DNA of 58,891 bases from an uncultured Bacteroidales bacterium. GTDB lineage: Bacteria; Bacteroidota; Bacteroidia; Bacteroidales; FEN-979. The stretch's first letter is position 1, and each line of letters opens with the position of its first letter. The notes under the pieces are model-generated. The model was not told the origin of the DNA. It worked only from the letters and a program-made list of their open reading frames with translations, and searched no databases. Both the position numbers and the translations under genes were made by a program. Positions 7,509 through 15,379 of this stretch are shown here, piece by piece. The DNA lies in contig CAJBYO010000045.1 in NCBI GenBank assembly GCA_903959905.1, forward strand, positions 1-58,891, read 5' to 3'.

Positions 7509-7892
7509 TTATTTTTTTAATTCGTTGATGAATTTTTCAAATCCTTCCTGGATCTGGCTGTCGACGGCTTTATGGAATGCATCAAAGGCTCTGACGAGTC
7601 TTTTACCTTCTTCGGTTAAGGCAGTATGTCCGCCGTCGCTACCTCCCCGTTGTTTTTCAAGGAGCGGAAAACCGAAGAATTTCTCAATTTTCTTGAGGTT
7701 ACCCCAGGTGCGGCGATAGGTGTATCCCAGTTCGTCACATGCCGCTTTCATGGATCCTTTTTCTTCAATCAGCTTGAGCATCTGCCATTTCCCGTCGCCC
7801 ATGATCCCGGTTTCATTTGCATCCGACATCCAGATTTTGTAATGTAGCCGGATATCCGACAGTTTATCGCTGAACTTTGTTTCCATACCCAA
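7509..7892 (-). CDS. ModE-like winged-helix transcriptional regulator (DNA-binding domain only)
   Basis: 127 residues matching the LysR/ModE-type N-terminal winged helix: MLKLIEEKGSMKAACDELGYTYRRTWGNLKKIEKFFGFPLLEKQRGG (split here by motif: helix-turn-helix about 38-65, wing about 75-85, GGHTALTEEGKRLV about 88-101). ModE regulators control molybdate uptake and cofactor genes. The TOBE/MOP molybdate-binding half is absent, as in many short ModE-family proteins, so metal sensing is not evident. It heads the minus-strand moeA-moaA-moaC-mog run. Three copies of an 11-mer operator-like word lie just upstream (7917-7927, 8031-8041, 8052-8062), consistent with autoregulation. Confidence 0.85.
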   Translation of the reverse strand: MGMETKFSDKLSDIRLHYKIWMSDANETGIMGDGKWQMLKLIEEKGSMKAACDELGYTYRRTWGNLKKIEKFFGFPLLEKQRGGSDGGHTALTEEGKRLVRAFDAFHKAVDSQIQEGFEKFINELKK

Positions 7893-7916
7893 ACAATTTT
7901 TACAAAAATAGGTTTT

Positions 7917-8062
7917 TTAGCGATATGCATGAATTATCCAGTCCTGAAATCCGGGAAACAGGAGCAGTCATTCGGACAATCAATTTAGAATAATTCCAAA
8001 TAAAGGAGTATCTTTGCAATAGAAAAACATTTACCGATATGCATAAATAAACATATCGCTAA
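7917..8062. promoter_or_regulatory. putative operator: three TTAGCGATATG boxes
   Basis: The 11-mer TTAGCGATATG occurs at 7917-7927 on the plus strand, as TTACCGATATG at 8031-8041 (one mismatch), and on the minus strand at 8052-8062 (CATATCGCTAA). The last two form an inverted repeat with a 10-bp spacer. They lie in the 203-bp divergent gap between the ModE-like gene and pruA, with the palindrome just downstream of the pruA -7 box at 8009-8016. The CGATAT core resembles ModE boxes of Proteobacteria. Which gene is controlled, and by what, is inference. Confidence 0.6.
8009..8016 (+). promoter_or_regulatory. putative pruA promoter -7 box
   Basis: TATCTTTG, an exact TAnnTTTG match 80 bp upstream of the pruA ATG. 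A second match, TAATTTTG, lies at 8069-8076. The operator-like palindrome (8031-8062) falls between the two, so it could block initiation or elongation. Confidence 0.5.
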
Positions 8063-8095
8063 TATCATTAATTTTGCCCAAAAAAATTATCACAC

Positions 8096-9736
8096 ATGAA
8101 TAACGCCATATTTAGCCAGGAGCGTCCGCAGAATGAGCATACCCTGAGTTATGCTCCCGGGTGCAAGGAAAGAAAATCACTGAATGCCGAGCTGGACCGG
8201 TTGAGTTCAGAAGTACAGGATATCCCTTTGATTATCGGGGGGAAAGAAGTTCGTACAGGCAAGACGGGAAAGGTTGTCATGCCCCATGATCACCAGCATG
8301 TGCTTGCAAATTATCACCAGGCCGGTGAAAAAGAGGTGCAGATGGCCATTGATGCAGCTTTGAAGGCCCACAGGGAGTGGGAATCATTTCCATGGGTTGA
8401 CCGTGTTTCCATCACGTTGAAAGCGGCAGAACTGATCGCCAAGAAATACCGTAACCTTGTGAATGCATCAACCATGCTGGGACAGGGAAAGAGCGCGTTC
8501 CAGGCCGAGATTGATGCTGCGTGCGAAACCATTGACTTTCTCAATTTCAATGCATATTTCATCACCGAGATCTACAAGGAGCAGCCTCATTCGCAACCCG
8601 GGATTATCAACCGGATTGAATACCGCCCGCTGGAAGGATTCGTATTCACCGTGTCTCCGTTTAATTTTACCGCCATTGCGTCAAATCTCAATATGGCGCC
8701 GGCATTGATGGGAAATACATCGGTATGGAAACCTGCAACTACATCGTTGCTTTCCAACTACTTCCTGATGAAAATCTTCCAGGAGGCAGGATTGCCTGAT
8801 GGCGTCATCAATTTTATTCCCGGCCCCGGCAGCCTGATCGGTAACACGGTGCTGAAACACCGCGACCTGACAGGTATCCACTTCACCGGTTCAAACAATA
8901 CATTCAACAGCCTGTGGCAGATGGCTGCGCAGAACATGGCCAGTTATCGTTCATACCCGCGTATTGTGGGAGAAACAGGCGGTAAGGACTTCATTTTTGT
9001 TCATCCTTCGTCCGACCCGCAGGAGGTTTCGGTGGCCATTGTGCGTGGCGCATTCGAGTACCAGGGTCAGAAATGCTCGGCAGCTTCCCGGGCCTATCTT
9101 CCCGAATCAATGTGGAAGGAGGTCAAATCGCTGATCGGCGACATGATTGGCCGGATCACAGTAGGGGATGTGCGTGAATTCAGCCACTTCATGAATGCCG
9201 TGATTGATGAAGCTTCATTTGACAACATCATGGGTTACATTGATTATGCGAAGAAGTCGGCGGATGCAGAGGTGATTTTCGGCGGAACCGGGGATAAGTC
9301 AAAGGGCTACTTTGTGCAGCCAACCGTGATCAAAACCACGAATCCGCATTTCAAGACCATGGAAGAGGAGATCTTCGGGCCGGTCATGACGATTTATGTA
9401 TACAAGGACAAGGATTTTGAAGAAACCCTGCAAATATGCGATCAAACCTCACCTTACGGACTGACAGGTTCTGTGTTTTCCAAAGACCGTGAAGCGATCA
9501 ACAAAGCATGCAGGATCCTGCGTTATGCTGCCGGGAACTTCTATTTCAACGACAAACCATCCGGTGCGGTTGTTGGCCAGCAGCCTTTTGGCGGGGCCAG
9601 GGGTTCAGGCACCAACGATAAATCAGGTAGCCACCTCAACCTCCTGCGCTGGACAAATCCCCGTACCATCAAAGAGACGCTGATGCCACCGACGGAGTTT
9701 ACGTATCCGTATATGAAGGTGGATAAGTGTCATTGA
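8096..9736 (+). CDS. pruA: 1-pyrroline-5-carboxylate (glutamate semialdehyde) dehydrogenase
   Basis: 546 residues, typical of stand-alone P5C dehydrogenases. It oxidises glutamate-gamma-semialdehyde to glutamate with NAD+, the second step of proline (and arginine/ornithine) breakdown. Family features: PRIVGETGGKDFIFVHPSSD (about 294-313, oxyanion Glu), the catalytic Cys in YQGQKCSAASRAY (about 322-334), FTVSPFNFTAIASNLN (about 184-199) and EEIFGPVMTIYVY near 425. No proline dehydrogenase is fused or adjacent. The TGA stop lies in the first, decayed unit (ATTGAGG) of the heptamer array that follows. Confidence 0.93.
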   Translation: MNNAIFSQERPQNEHTLSYAPGCKERKSLNAELDRLSSEVQDIPLIIGGKEVRTGKTGKVVMPHDHQHVLANYHQAGEKEVQMAIDAALKAHREWESFPWVDRVSITLKAAELIAKKYRNLVNASTMLGQGKSAFQAEIDAACETIDFLNFNAYFITEIYKEQPHSQPGIINRIEYRPLEGFVFTVSPFNFTAIASNLNMAPALMGNTSVWKPATTSLLSNYFLMKIFQEAGLPDGVINFIPGPGSLIGNTVLKHRDLTGIHFTGSNNTFNSLWQMAAQNMASYRSYPRIVGETGGKDFIFVHPSSDPQEVSVAIVRGAFEYQGQKCSAASRAYLPESMWKEVKSLIGDMIGRITVGDVREFSHFMNAVIDEASFDNIMGYIDYAKKSADAEVIFGGTGDKSKGYFVQPTVIKTTNPHFKTMEEEIFGPVMTIYVYKDKDFEETLQICDQTSPYGLTGSVFSKDREAINKACRILRYAAGNFYFNDKPSGAVVGQQPFGGARGSGTNDKSGSHLNLLRWTNPRTIKETLMPPTEFTYPYMKVDKCH

Positions 9737-9738
9737 GG

Positions 9739-9822
9739 GTGACGCGTGACGGGTGACGCGTGACGCGTGACAGGTGACGGGTGACAGGTGACGGGTGACG
9801 GGTGACGGGTGACGGGTGACGG
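9739..9822. repeat. GTGACNN heptamer array, 12 units, after pruA
   Basis: 84 bp, 12 units in phase, variable dinucleotides GC, GG and AG. The preceding in-phase 7-mer (9732-9738) carries the pruA stop codon. The array faces a separate octamer array attached to the convergent Rieske gene; together they fill nearly all of the 231-bp gap 9737-9967. Confidence 0.9.
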
Positions 9823-9834
9823 GAAATCGTATTG

Positions 9835-9970
9835 GTCGTCATGTCCGCTTGTCCGCTTGTCCGCCTGTCCGCTTGTCCGCCTGTCCGCTTGTCCGCTTGT
9901 CCGCTTGTCCGCTTTTCCGCCTGTCCGCTTGTCCGCCTCCTCACCCGCACACCCGTTCTCCCGTTCACTA
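9835..9970. repeat. GTCCGCNN octamer array, 17 units, ending in the Rieske gene stop
   Basis: 136 bp, 17 units of 8 in phase. Core units are GTCCGCTT and GTCCGCCT. Toward the gene they decay (CCTCACCC, GCACACCC, GTTCTCCC, GTTCACTA) without losing phase. The last three bases of the final unit are CTA, the complement of the TAG stop of the Rieske gene (9968-9970). Confidence 0.88.
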
Positions 9971-10963
9971 ACCAACGGATTCCCTTTTCAACTCCTCCCT
10001 TCTTTTCCTGTACTGAACCACTGGTAAATCTCCGGAAATCAGGTTTTCGTCCATTTTCAGGCTGGTTGCCTGTGGCTGGTGGGTTTCAACCACACGCCGG
10101 TCCTGGTGGAGGATGATGCGGTTGTACAGTTTGGTCATCCAGAAAAAAAGGTGGCTGAGACCCGGGATTGTTACCATTTTTTGGTAGATGTGCAGGTAAA
10201 GGATGGTGTTGTCTTCATCCACCGGGGCAAAGGCCACAACCACCCTCAGTTTATCCATGATGTGGTTTTCCCATAGGTTCGGGAACAGGAATGAAATATA
10301 GGTGTCTTTGTTTGGTTTGTCTTTCATCTGGTCGGAGCGTAGCGGCGTTTGACCGTGATCCTTTTCATTCTGTGGCCAGAAACTAACCCCGTTTTCATGA
10401 ACGACAGTAAAAGGTCCGTTAACCACCGGTCCGATTCCGCGTCCGATGGTGGTGCGGTGGATAAACGGAACATGCACCACATCCAGCTGGTTTTCTATAA
10501 CCCTGGAATAGTGAGCTTTCCAGTAGTCTGTCATGCCCGACATCAGCAGGGAATCATCCAGGTCGTCAAACCACGGAATTTCTGTTTTCACAGGGACCGG
10601 CGATTCATCAGCAGTGACCGGGCTCCAGAAAATATAAATAAAACCGTTTTGTTCCTGAACAGGGAATGCTGATGCACGTATATGACCAGGCACCGGCGTG
10701 GCCTTTCCATTGGCCGGGATGAGTTTACAGGAACCATCTGTGGCATATTCAAACCCATGAAAGGGGCATTGCAGGTGATCGTTTAAAATAGCCCCCTTGC
10801 TGAGCTGAATGCCCCTGTGCGGGCATTTGTCGCGGAACACGGCAACCGAGCCTGATGAATTGCGCCATGCGATCAGCTTTTCACCCATCCGCATCACTCC
10901 GATCAACTTGTTATGCTTCACTTCCCTGGAAGAAAGAATAACATACCACTGGTTTGGGATCAT
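9968..10963 (-). CDS. Rieske non-heme iron oxygenase, alpha-subunit type
   Basis: 331 residues. The N-terminal Rieske [2Fe-2S] domain has CPHRG (about 47-51) and CPFHGF (about 66-71), giving the Cys/His pairs. The mononuclear iron site follows the family pattern (D/E)x3Dx2Hx4H as ENQLDVVHVPFIH (about 157-169). This is the arrangement of VanA/phenylpropionate-type ring-hydroxylating or demethylating oxygenases and of choline- or chlorophyll-type relatives; the substrate cannot be told from sequence. No reductase or ferredoxin partner is adjacent. It lies 109 bp downstream of AOR, beyond a terminator, so it is probably transcribed separately. Its stop codon is in an octamer array. An O2-using enzyme beside an oxygen-sensitive tungsten enzyme is notable. 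Confidence 0.88.
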   Translation of the reverse strand: MIPNQWYVILSSREVKHNKLIGVMRMGEKLIAWRNSSGSVAVFRDKCPHRGIQLSKGAILNDHLQCPFHGFEYATDGSCKLIPANGKATPVPGHIRASAFPVQEQNGFIYIFWSPVTADESPVPVKTEIPWFDDLDDSLLMSGMTDYWKAHYSRVIENQLDVVHVPFIHRTTIGRGIGPVVNGPFTVVHENGVSFWPQNEKDHGQTPLRSDQMKDKPNKDTYISFLFPNLWENHIMDKLRVVVAFAPVDEDNTILYLHIYQKMVTIPGLSHLFFWMTKLYNRIILHQDRRVVETHQPQATSLKMDENLISGDLPVVQYRKRREELKRESVG

Positions 10964-11006
10964 TTTAGTTTGTTTTTAAGTTGCTTAATACAGCCAAATG
11001 TAATAT

Positions 11007-11042
11007 AAAAAGCGGGCCAGCCATTTCGGCCAACCCGCTTTT
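11007..11042. terminator. rho-independent terminator after AOR
   Basis: Hairpin with outer arms AAAGCGGG (11009-11016) and CCCGCTTT (11034-11041) and an inner GCC/GGC pair around ATTTC. On the minus strand it is followed by a T run. It lies 31 bp past the AOR stop and could also work in the other direction, because A and T runs flank both sides. Confidence 0.8.
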
Positions 11043-11072
11043 CACCATTTCACCATTTCACGATTTTACCGT
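11041..11072. repeat. octamer array abutting the AOR stop codon
   Basis: Four octamers in phase: TTCACCAT, TTCACCAT, TTCACGAT, TTTACCGT. It ends at 11072, directly next to the AOR stop codon (11073-11075), and overlaps the foot of the terminator. Confidence 0.6.
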
Positions 11073-13232
11073 CTATTGCAAAGGTGTTACCACCTCCAGC
11101 AACTCCGGCAAATCCATTCCCAGTTTTTTCAGGTGTTCAATTTTGGGAACGCCGTTCTTTGTCCATCCGCGGCGCTCATACACAGCATCCAGGAGTTGTT
11201 CGTAGCGGTTTTCACGATAGGCACGCAAGACTTTCATCTTTTCTTCGGTCGTTTTTCCGGCCGGGTCAAAATTGACCTGTTCCAGGAGCTGTTTGTCATA
11301 GCGTTCGGCGCGTGATTCGTATTCCTCTTTTGTTACCGGTCCGCAGGCACGGTATGGCTGTGCATCATGTTTGCGGAGGCCGTAACCTCTTCGGATATTG
11401 AAGATGCGCTGGAAATTATAAACACGTTCAGACATGGTAATAATGTCGTGTTTGTTGATGTTTGATCCGGTCACCGCATTGAAGATGGTGACATAATTGT
11501 CAACGTGCTGCGGAACCTTTGCCGGCTCAGCTGTTTGGGCATTGTCTTCAGGTTCCACATCATTCCATGGCAGTTTACAGAACCCGCCAAGTCCGAACCA
11601 GGTGCGGAACATCGGGAAATAATGCAATGCCTCGGCTTTCTTCTCAAACGTCGGGATCTGGTTATTCACCATGTCCATAAAAATAAGCCATGCTTCATCA
11701 TGCTGCGGCCCTTTGTTGGTCATGGCGTAACCGCCCTGCTGGGCAAGTGATTCCTTTGAAACATATTGCGAATATTCCAGCCCTTTATTCTCCATGCCGA
11801 TGTCCTGCATGAAGCTCGGGTCGCCCCAGCCGTTCTTTGCAAACAACTCTTTCATTTTGCGAACCCCCAGGCCGGCGGTAACACCAAACCCTTCGCCACG
11901 CGAGAGTTGATGCAGCAGTTCCATGGCGGTATCCGCATTGCCGAAATTGAGTTTCAATCCGCCTGTGCGTTCAATGTTCAGGATGCCGTTTTCGTAGCAT
12001 TCCATCACGAAGCCGAGGATACTTCCCCAGCTGATCGTGCAGATGCCGTATGTATCGCAGTAGAAATTGGCTTCAATCGTGAAATCAGGGTTAAATATCC
12101 CTGCAATGGAACCCAGGGAGGATGTTGTTTCATATTCAGGGCCGTCAACAATTACTTTGTCGCCCTTGTATGGTCCAGAGCGGAGTTCGTAGTTGTCAAC
12201 ACCTTTTGCACAGGCCATGTTGCAGCCAACCCAGCATCCGTCGGGGACATTCTGGGTGAAAAAGGATTTCCAAACATCACCGCTGATTTTGACAGCATCC
12301 GGATGACTTCCGAACTTGAAGTTGTTCACCGGGAGCAGATCATAATCATTCATAACCAGGGTGAGGTGAGCGGTTCCCTTCGAACGCATTTCGCATTGCT
12401 TGTCGTCCAGTTCGCGCATCTCCTTGTTAAAGGTGCGGCCGCGTTCCTGGATCGCTTCCATGTTCACCACATTGTTACGGTTGCCGCCTATGGTTTTGAC
12501 GTGGGCAACAATTGCCTTTATTTTTTTATCGCGCAGCACGGTACCGATACCGCCACGTCCGGCTTGCTTCAACCTGACCTTTTTGCGTTTGATGTCGTAA
12601 AAGCTGAAGTTCAGCATCCCGATCAGCGAGTGTTCGGCGGCTGTACCAGCTGAAACGACTGAAACATTGTATTTGTCTTTTTCATTGGCGGGGTCGGCCA
12701 TCATGTCGTGCAATTCTTCGGCAAGCACATGGCTGTCTGACGGAAGGTCGCCTGCTTCATAGATTTCAATTATTTCCCTCGCTTCTTCAAAAACGATCAG
12801 GATTTCCTGGTCCGATTTACCCTGGAGCTCAAGGGCGTCAAACCCGCAGAATTTAAGGAAAGGGCCAAAGAAACCGCCAACATTTGAATCAACGACGATA
12901 TCGGTTTGCGGGCTGATGGCACAGCAAATGGCTTTGCCGGATCCTGAGTACTGAGTAATTCCGCAGCACGGGCCGCCGGAAATAACGATCTCATTTTCAG
13001 GGTCGTTCCATTTTGTTGTGGGGGTTGTGGCATCCCAGAGCAACCGTAAATCAAATCCCTTACCGCCGGTGAATTTTTCTTTCATCTGCTGCGATACCGG
13101 TTTCTCCGATATTTTCCTGTCACCAACATTGATGTGTACCGTGCGGTTGTTATAACCTTTGTCAATCGGGGCCCATGTGTACTTGTATTGGGCTAATAAT
13201 TTGTGTGTTGTCTTAAAATCGTCGAAGGTCAT
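11073..13232 (-). CDS. aor: aldehyde:ferredoxin oxidoreductase (tungsten type)
   Basis: 719 residues. AOR-family enzymes oxidise aldehydes to carboxylates (or the reverse) with ferredoxin, using a tungsto- or molybdo-bispterin cofactor and one [4Fe-4S] cluster. Visible landmarks are the N-terminal AOR domain (TGGKGFDLRLLWD about 55-67, ISGGPCCGITQYSGSGKA about 84-101), AGRGGIGTVLRDKKIKAI (about 224-241) and cluster cysteines C333, C337 and C341 in CWVGCNMAC, with a likely fourth in GGFCKLPW. The C-x3-C-x3-C spacing differs from C-x2-C-x3-C of Pyrococcus AOR, so this is a divergent subgroup. The nearby moeA/moaA/moaC/mog genes suit its cofactor need. Confidence 0.9.
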   Translation of the reverse strand: MTFDDFKTTHKLLAQYKYTWAPIDKGYNNRTVHINVGDRKISEKPVSQQMKEKFTGGKGFDLRLLWDATTPTTKWNDPENEIVISGGPCCGITQYSGSGKAICCAISPQTDIVVDSNVGGFFGPFLKFCGFDALELQGKSDQEILIVFEEAREIIEIYEAGDLPSDSHVLAEELHDMMADPANEKDKYNVSVVSAGTAAEHSLIGMLNFSFYDIKRKKVRLKQAGRGGIGTVLRDKKIKAIVAHVKTIGGNRNNVVNMEAIQERGRTFNKEMRELDDKQCEMRSKGTAHLTLVMNDYDLLPVNNFKFGSHPDAVKISGDVWKSFFTQNVPDGCWVGCNMACAKGVDNYELRSGPYKGDKVIVDGPEYETTSSLGSIAGIFNPDFTIEANFYCDTYGICTISWGSILGFVMECYENGILNIERTGGLKLNFGNADTAMELLHQLSRGEGFGVTAGLGVRKMKELFAKNGWGDPSFMQDIGMENKGLEYSQYVSKESLAQQGGYAMTNKGPQHDEAWLIFMDMVNNQIPTFEKKAEALHYFPMFRTWFGLGGFCKLPWNDVEPEDNAQTAEPAKVPQHVDNYVTIFNAVTGSNINKHDIITMSERVYNFQRIFNIRRGYGLRKHDAQPYRACGPVTKEEYESRAERYDKQLLEQVNFDPAGKTTEEKMKVLRAYRENRYEQLLDAVYERRGWTKNGVPKIEHLKKLGMDLPELLEVVTPLQ

Positions 13233-13265
13233 ATGGAGGTCTGTTTTGTGAATTTAATAACGGAA

Positions 13266-13273
13266 CAAAAATA
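13266..13273 (-). promoter_or_regulatory. putative AOR promoter -7 box
   Basis: The minus strand reads TATTTTTG (TAnnTTTG), 33 bp upstream of the AOR ATG. No clear -33 TTTG was seen. Confidence 0.45.
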
Positions 13274-13339
13274 GGAAAAAAAAGTTTTGTAATTATCCGT
13301 GAATCAAAAAGTTCGTTATGTTTTGTGGTGCATATCGGG

Positions 13340-13475
13340 GTGAGCGGGTGGACGGGTGGACGGGCGGACGGGCGGACGAGCGGACGGGCGGACAGGTGGA
13401 CAAGTGGACGGGCGGACAAGCGGACCGGCGGAGAGGTGGACGGGTGGACGGGTGGACGGGTGGACGGGTGGACAG
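13340..13475. repeat. GGAC-type octamer array, 17 units
   Basis: 136 bp, 17 octamers in phase, starting with GTGAGCGG and continuing GTGGACGG, GCGGACGG, GCGGACGA, GTGGACAA and similar. On the other strand this is the GTCC-octamer family of 9835-9970. It lies between AOR (upstream side) and the stop of the membrane protein gene at 13500 (24 bp away). The gap 13233-13499 otherwise holds only the AOR promoter. Confidence 0.88.
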
Positions 13476-13499
13476 ATGATAGTTGGGGTTGTGGTTTTA

Positions 13500-14225
13500 T
13501 CAGTTCGGTTCTGTGGGGGGCTGGCCAGGGGAGCTGGGGTGGTGGTGATGCCGGTGACGTCTTCTGTGCCGGGATTCTCCCGAGTTTCCGGAGAAGGAAA
13601 TAACCACGGGGATACCGGAAACCAGCAGGGCAATGGCTCCTGCAACGATCGCTGCATCTGAAACAGTCATATGGGTAAAAGGGATTGTTTTCAGGAGGCA
13701 GTAATCAGCCAGCCAGAAAACAAACAGAAACAGCATGAAGAAATATAACATGCGCAGAATGACCACAAAGGATTTTTTTCCTGACCACTTGTTACTTCCA
13801 TGCAGGTGAATGGAACGAAGCAGGCGCTGGTAAATCCACAACAGAAATAAAACGACAAAGCTGTCGGAAAACCCCTCCCGGAAAATATAGGGGTTTGTGA
13901 CTGTTTCACCGGATAAAGCAGCCGTAAAATAGCGGTCGGTAAATTGCCAGATGAAAATCATGGACATCAGGAATATACTGGCCACAGAAACAACCATGCC
14001 AGGTTTGAATTTCCTTGCTTTGGAAACAGCGAGCAGTGTGATCCCGAAGGCCCCGACTGACGGGGATAACATGCCGGCATGCATAAAATTAACAATGATG
14101 AGCAGGAGGATCATGCCGGTAAAGTAAAGCACCGGCTGAAGGAAATAGAGGTTGTTGTTACGCCGGCTTGATATACTGTGCGACCGCGAGCGGCGGCCGG
14201 GTGTGGTTTCAGTTGGTTCTGTCAT
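13500..14225 (-). CDS. hypothetical multi-pass membrane protein
   Basis: 241 residues; family not recognised. About six hydrophobic segments can be seen (roughly 30-48, 54-66, 75-95, 120-140, 155-178, 185-212). The N-terminus is short, basic and Ser/Arg-rich (RRSRSHSISSRR); the C-terminus ends in a His/Arg-rich tail (RHRRRHRHHHH, about 221-231). The tail could bind metal or nucleic acid, but it may also be low-complexity drift. It is cotranscribed with the coiled-coil gene upstream (22-bp gap). Confidence 0.7.
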   Translation of the reverse strand: MTEPTETTPGRRSRSHSISSRRNNNLYFLQPVLYFTGMILLLIIVNFMHAGMLSPSVGAFGITLLAVSKARKFKPGMVVSVASIFLMSMIFIWQFTDRYFTAALSGETVTNPYIFREGFSDSFVVLFLLWIYQRLLRSIHLHGSNKWSGKKSFVVILRMLYFFMLFLFVFWLADYCLLKTIPFTHMTVSDAAIVAGAIALLVSGIPVVISFSGNSGESRHRRRHRHHHHPSSPGQPPTEPN

Positions 14226-14247
14226 GCAGCAATAGAGGTTTCAGTCT

Positions 14248-15246
14248 TTATTCTTCGGGGTTATTCAGCCGTGTTTGTAATTCGTCTTTATCCGTTTCAA
14301 GGTCGCTGATCTGCCGGCGTTTTTGGTCAATGGTGAGCCGTGTTGAGGATATCCTGGCCTGCAGTCCGGCAAGGGCATCCTTTTCCTTGCCTGCGGAGGT
14401 TACGATTTCCAGCTGATCTTCCAGCTCTTTGAGGTAGAATTCATCTTTTTCCAGGGAAGTCTGCAGTTCATAAACGTCTGCAGACAGCCTTGAAACCGTA
14501 AACTGCATTTTGACTTCCCAGTTCTTTTTCTTGTTTCTGAAGAAATCATCAAGGCGCCTGCCCAGGATGTCAAATGCAGTCTGAAGGCGGGAATAAAGTT
14601 CCTCGCGCTGTTCATGGACCATTTTCAGCCCCCTGAATTCAGACTGTATCTTTTTCAGAAATTCGCGGGTCTCTTTGTACTCATGCGTTTCTTCAGCCTG
14701 TGCCAGGCCTTTGTCAACAAGTGCTTTCAGCCGGGTATAATTCTGATGCGCATCCTGGTCAAAAATCCGCCGTTCTTCATCCCGTCTCAGTTTGATCATT
14801 TCAAAAGCATGCTGCAGAAGCTTGTAAAGTTCATCCCGGTGTTCACGCAGCAACCTGGATTCTTTAAGTCGTGCCTGGATCTCAAGGAGTGCTGACCAGA
14901 CAGCCCTTGAATCCTCATTATTTTCAGCCTGGCGTGAAGCCTCTTCAATAACGGGTTTCAGTTCTTCATAGTTTGACAAAGCCTCCAGCTCAAAACCGAG
15001 TCGTTCATCATCAATTTTCCTGTTGATGAGGGAAAACGCTTCCTGGAGACGGCTGTAAAGTGACTCGCGGTCTTCCCGCTTAAGCTTCAGTCCTTTGAAG
15101 TGCGTCTGGACCTCAATGAGAATCCCTTTGGCATCGTGCAGGTTTTCTGAGTTGCTAGCAGCCGATATGCCTTCATCAACAATAGATTTGAGGTTTTCAT
15201 AATTCTGAAGCGCTTCCTCTTCTGACCACATTTCCGGTTCCATCAC
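14248..15246 (-). CDS. coiled-coil protein with three 77-residue repeats
   Basis: 332 residues, soluble, highly charged. Three tandem repeats start at NYENLK (15), NYEELK (92) and NYTRLK (169), an exact 77-residue period. Each ends with the same block, of the type KGLKLKREDRESLYSRLQEAF. The pattern resembles the helical DUF349 repeat in outline, but I am not sure of the family. Residues 245-325 form a long heptad-rich coiled coil (LSADVYELQTSLEKDEFYLK onward). There is no signal peptide. The role is unknown; a structural or DNA/RNA-associated scaffold is possible. The likely promoter is TAAATTTG on the minus strand at 15314-15321. Confidence 0.75.
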   Translation of the reverse strand: MMEPEMWSEEEALQNYENLKSIVDEGISAASNSENLHDAKGILIEVQTHFKGLKLKREDRESLYSRLQEAFSLINRKIDDERLGFELEALSNYEELKPVIEEASRQAENNEDSRAVWSALLEIQARLKESRLLREHRDELYKLLQHAFEMIKLRRDEERRIFDQDAHQNYTRLKALVDKGLAQAEETHEYKETREFLKKIQSEFRGLKMVHEQREELYSRLQTAFDILGRRLDDFFRNKKKNWEVKMQFTVSRLSADVYELQTSLEKDEFYLKELEDQLEIVTSAGKEKDALAGLQARISSTRLTIDQKRRQISDLETDKDELQTRLNNPEE

Positions 15247-15354
15247 TGCAAAATTTAGTATTCCTTAACATGTTGAACGAGGTTGTAAAATTATAGCAGA
15301 ATCAGATACGCCGCAAATTTAATTCAGGGGTTTCAGTATAAACAGGGAAATACC

Positions 15355-15362
15355 TATTTTTG
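15355..15362 (+). promoter_or_regulatory. putative legB promoter -7 box
   Basis: TATTTTTG (TAnnTTTG) lies 18 bp before the legB ATG. A divergent TAAATTTG on the minus strand (15314-15321) could serve the coiled-coil gene. The gap 15247-15379 holds nothing else recognisable. Confidence 0.45.
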
Positions 15363-15379
15363 TCGGATAATACGGAAAT

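Noticed and set aside
11766..12653. 295-codon ORF opposite AOR
   Set aside because: It is fully antisense to a well-conserved enzyme and shows no family motif.
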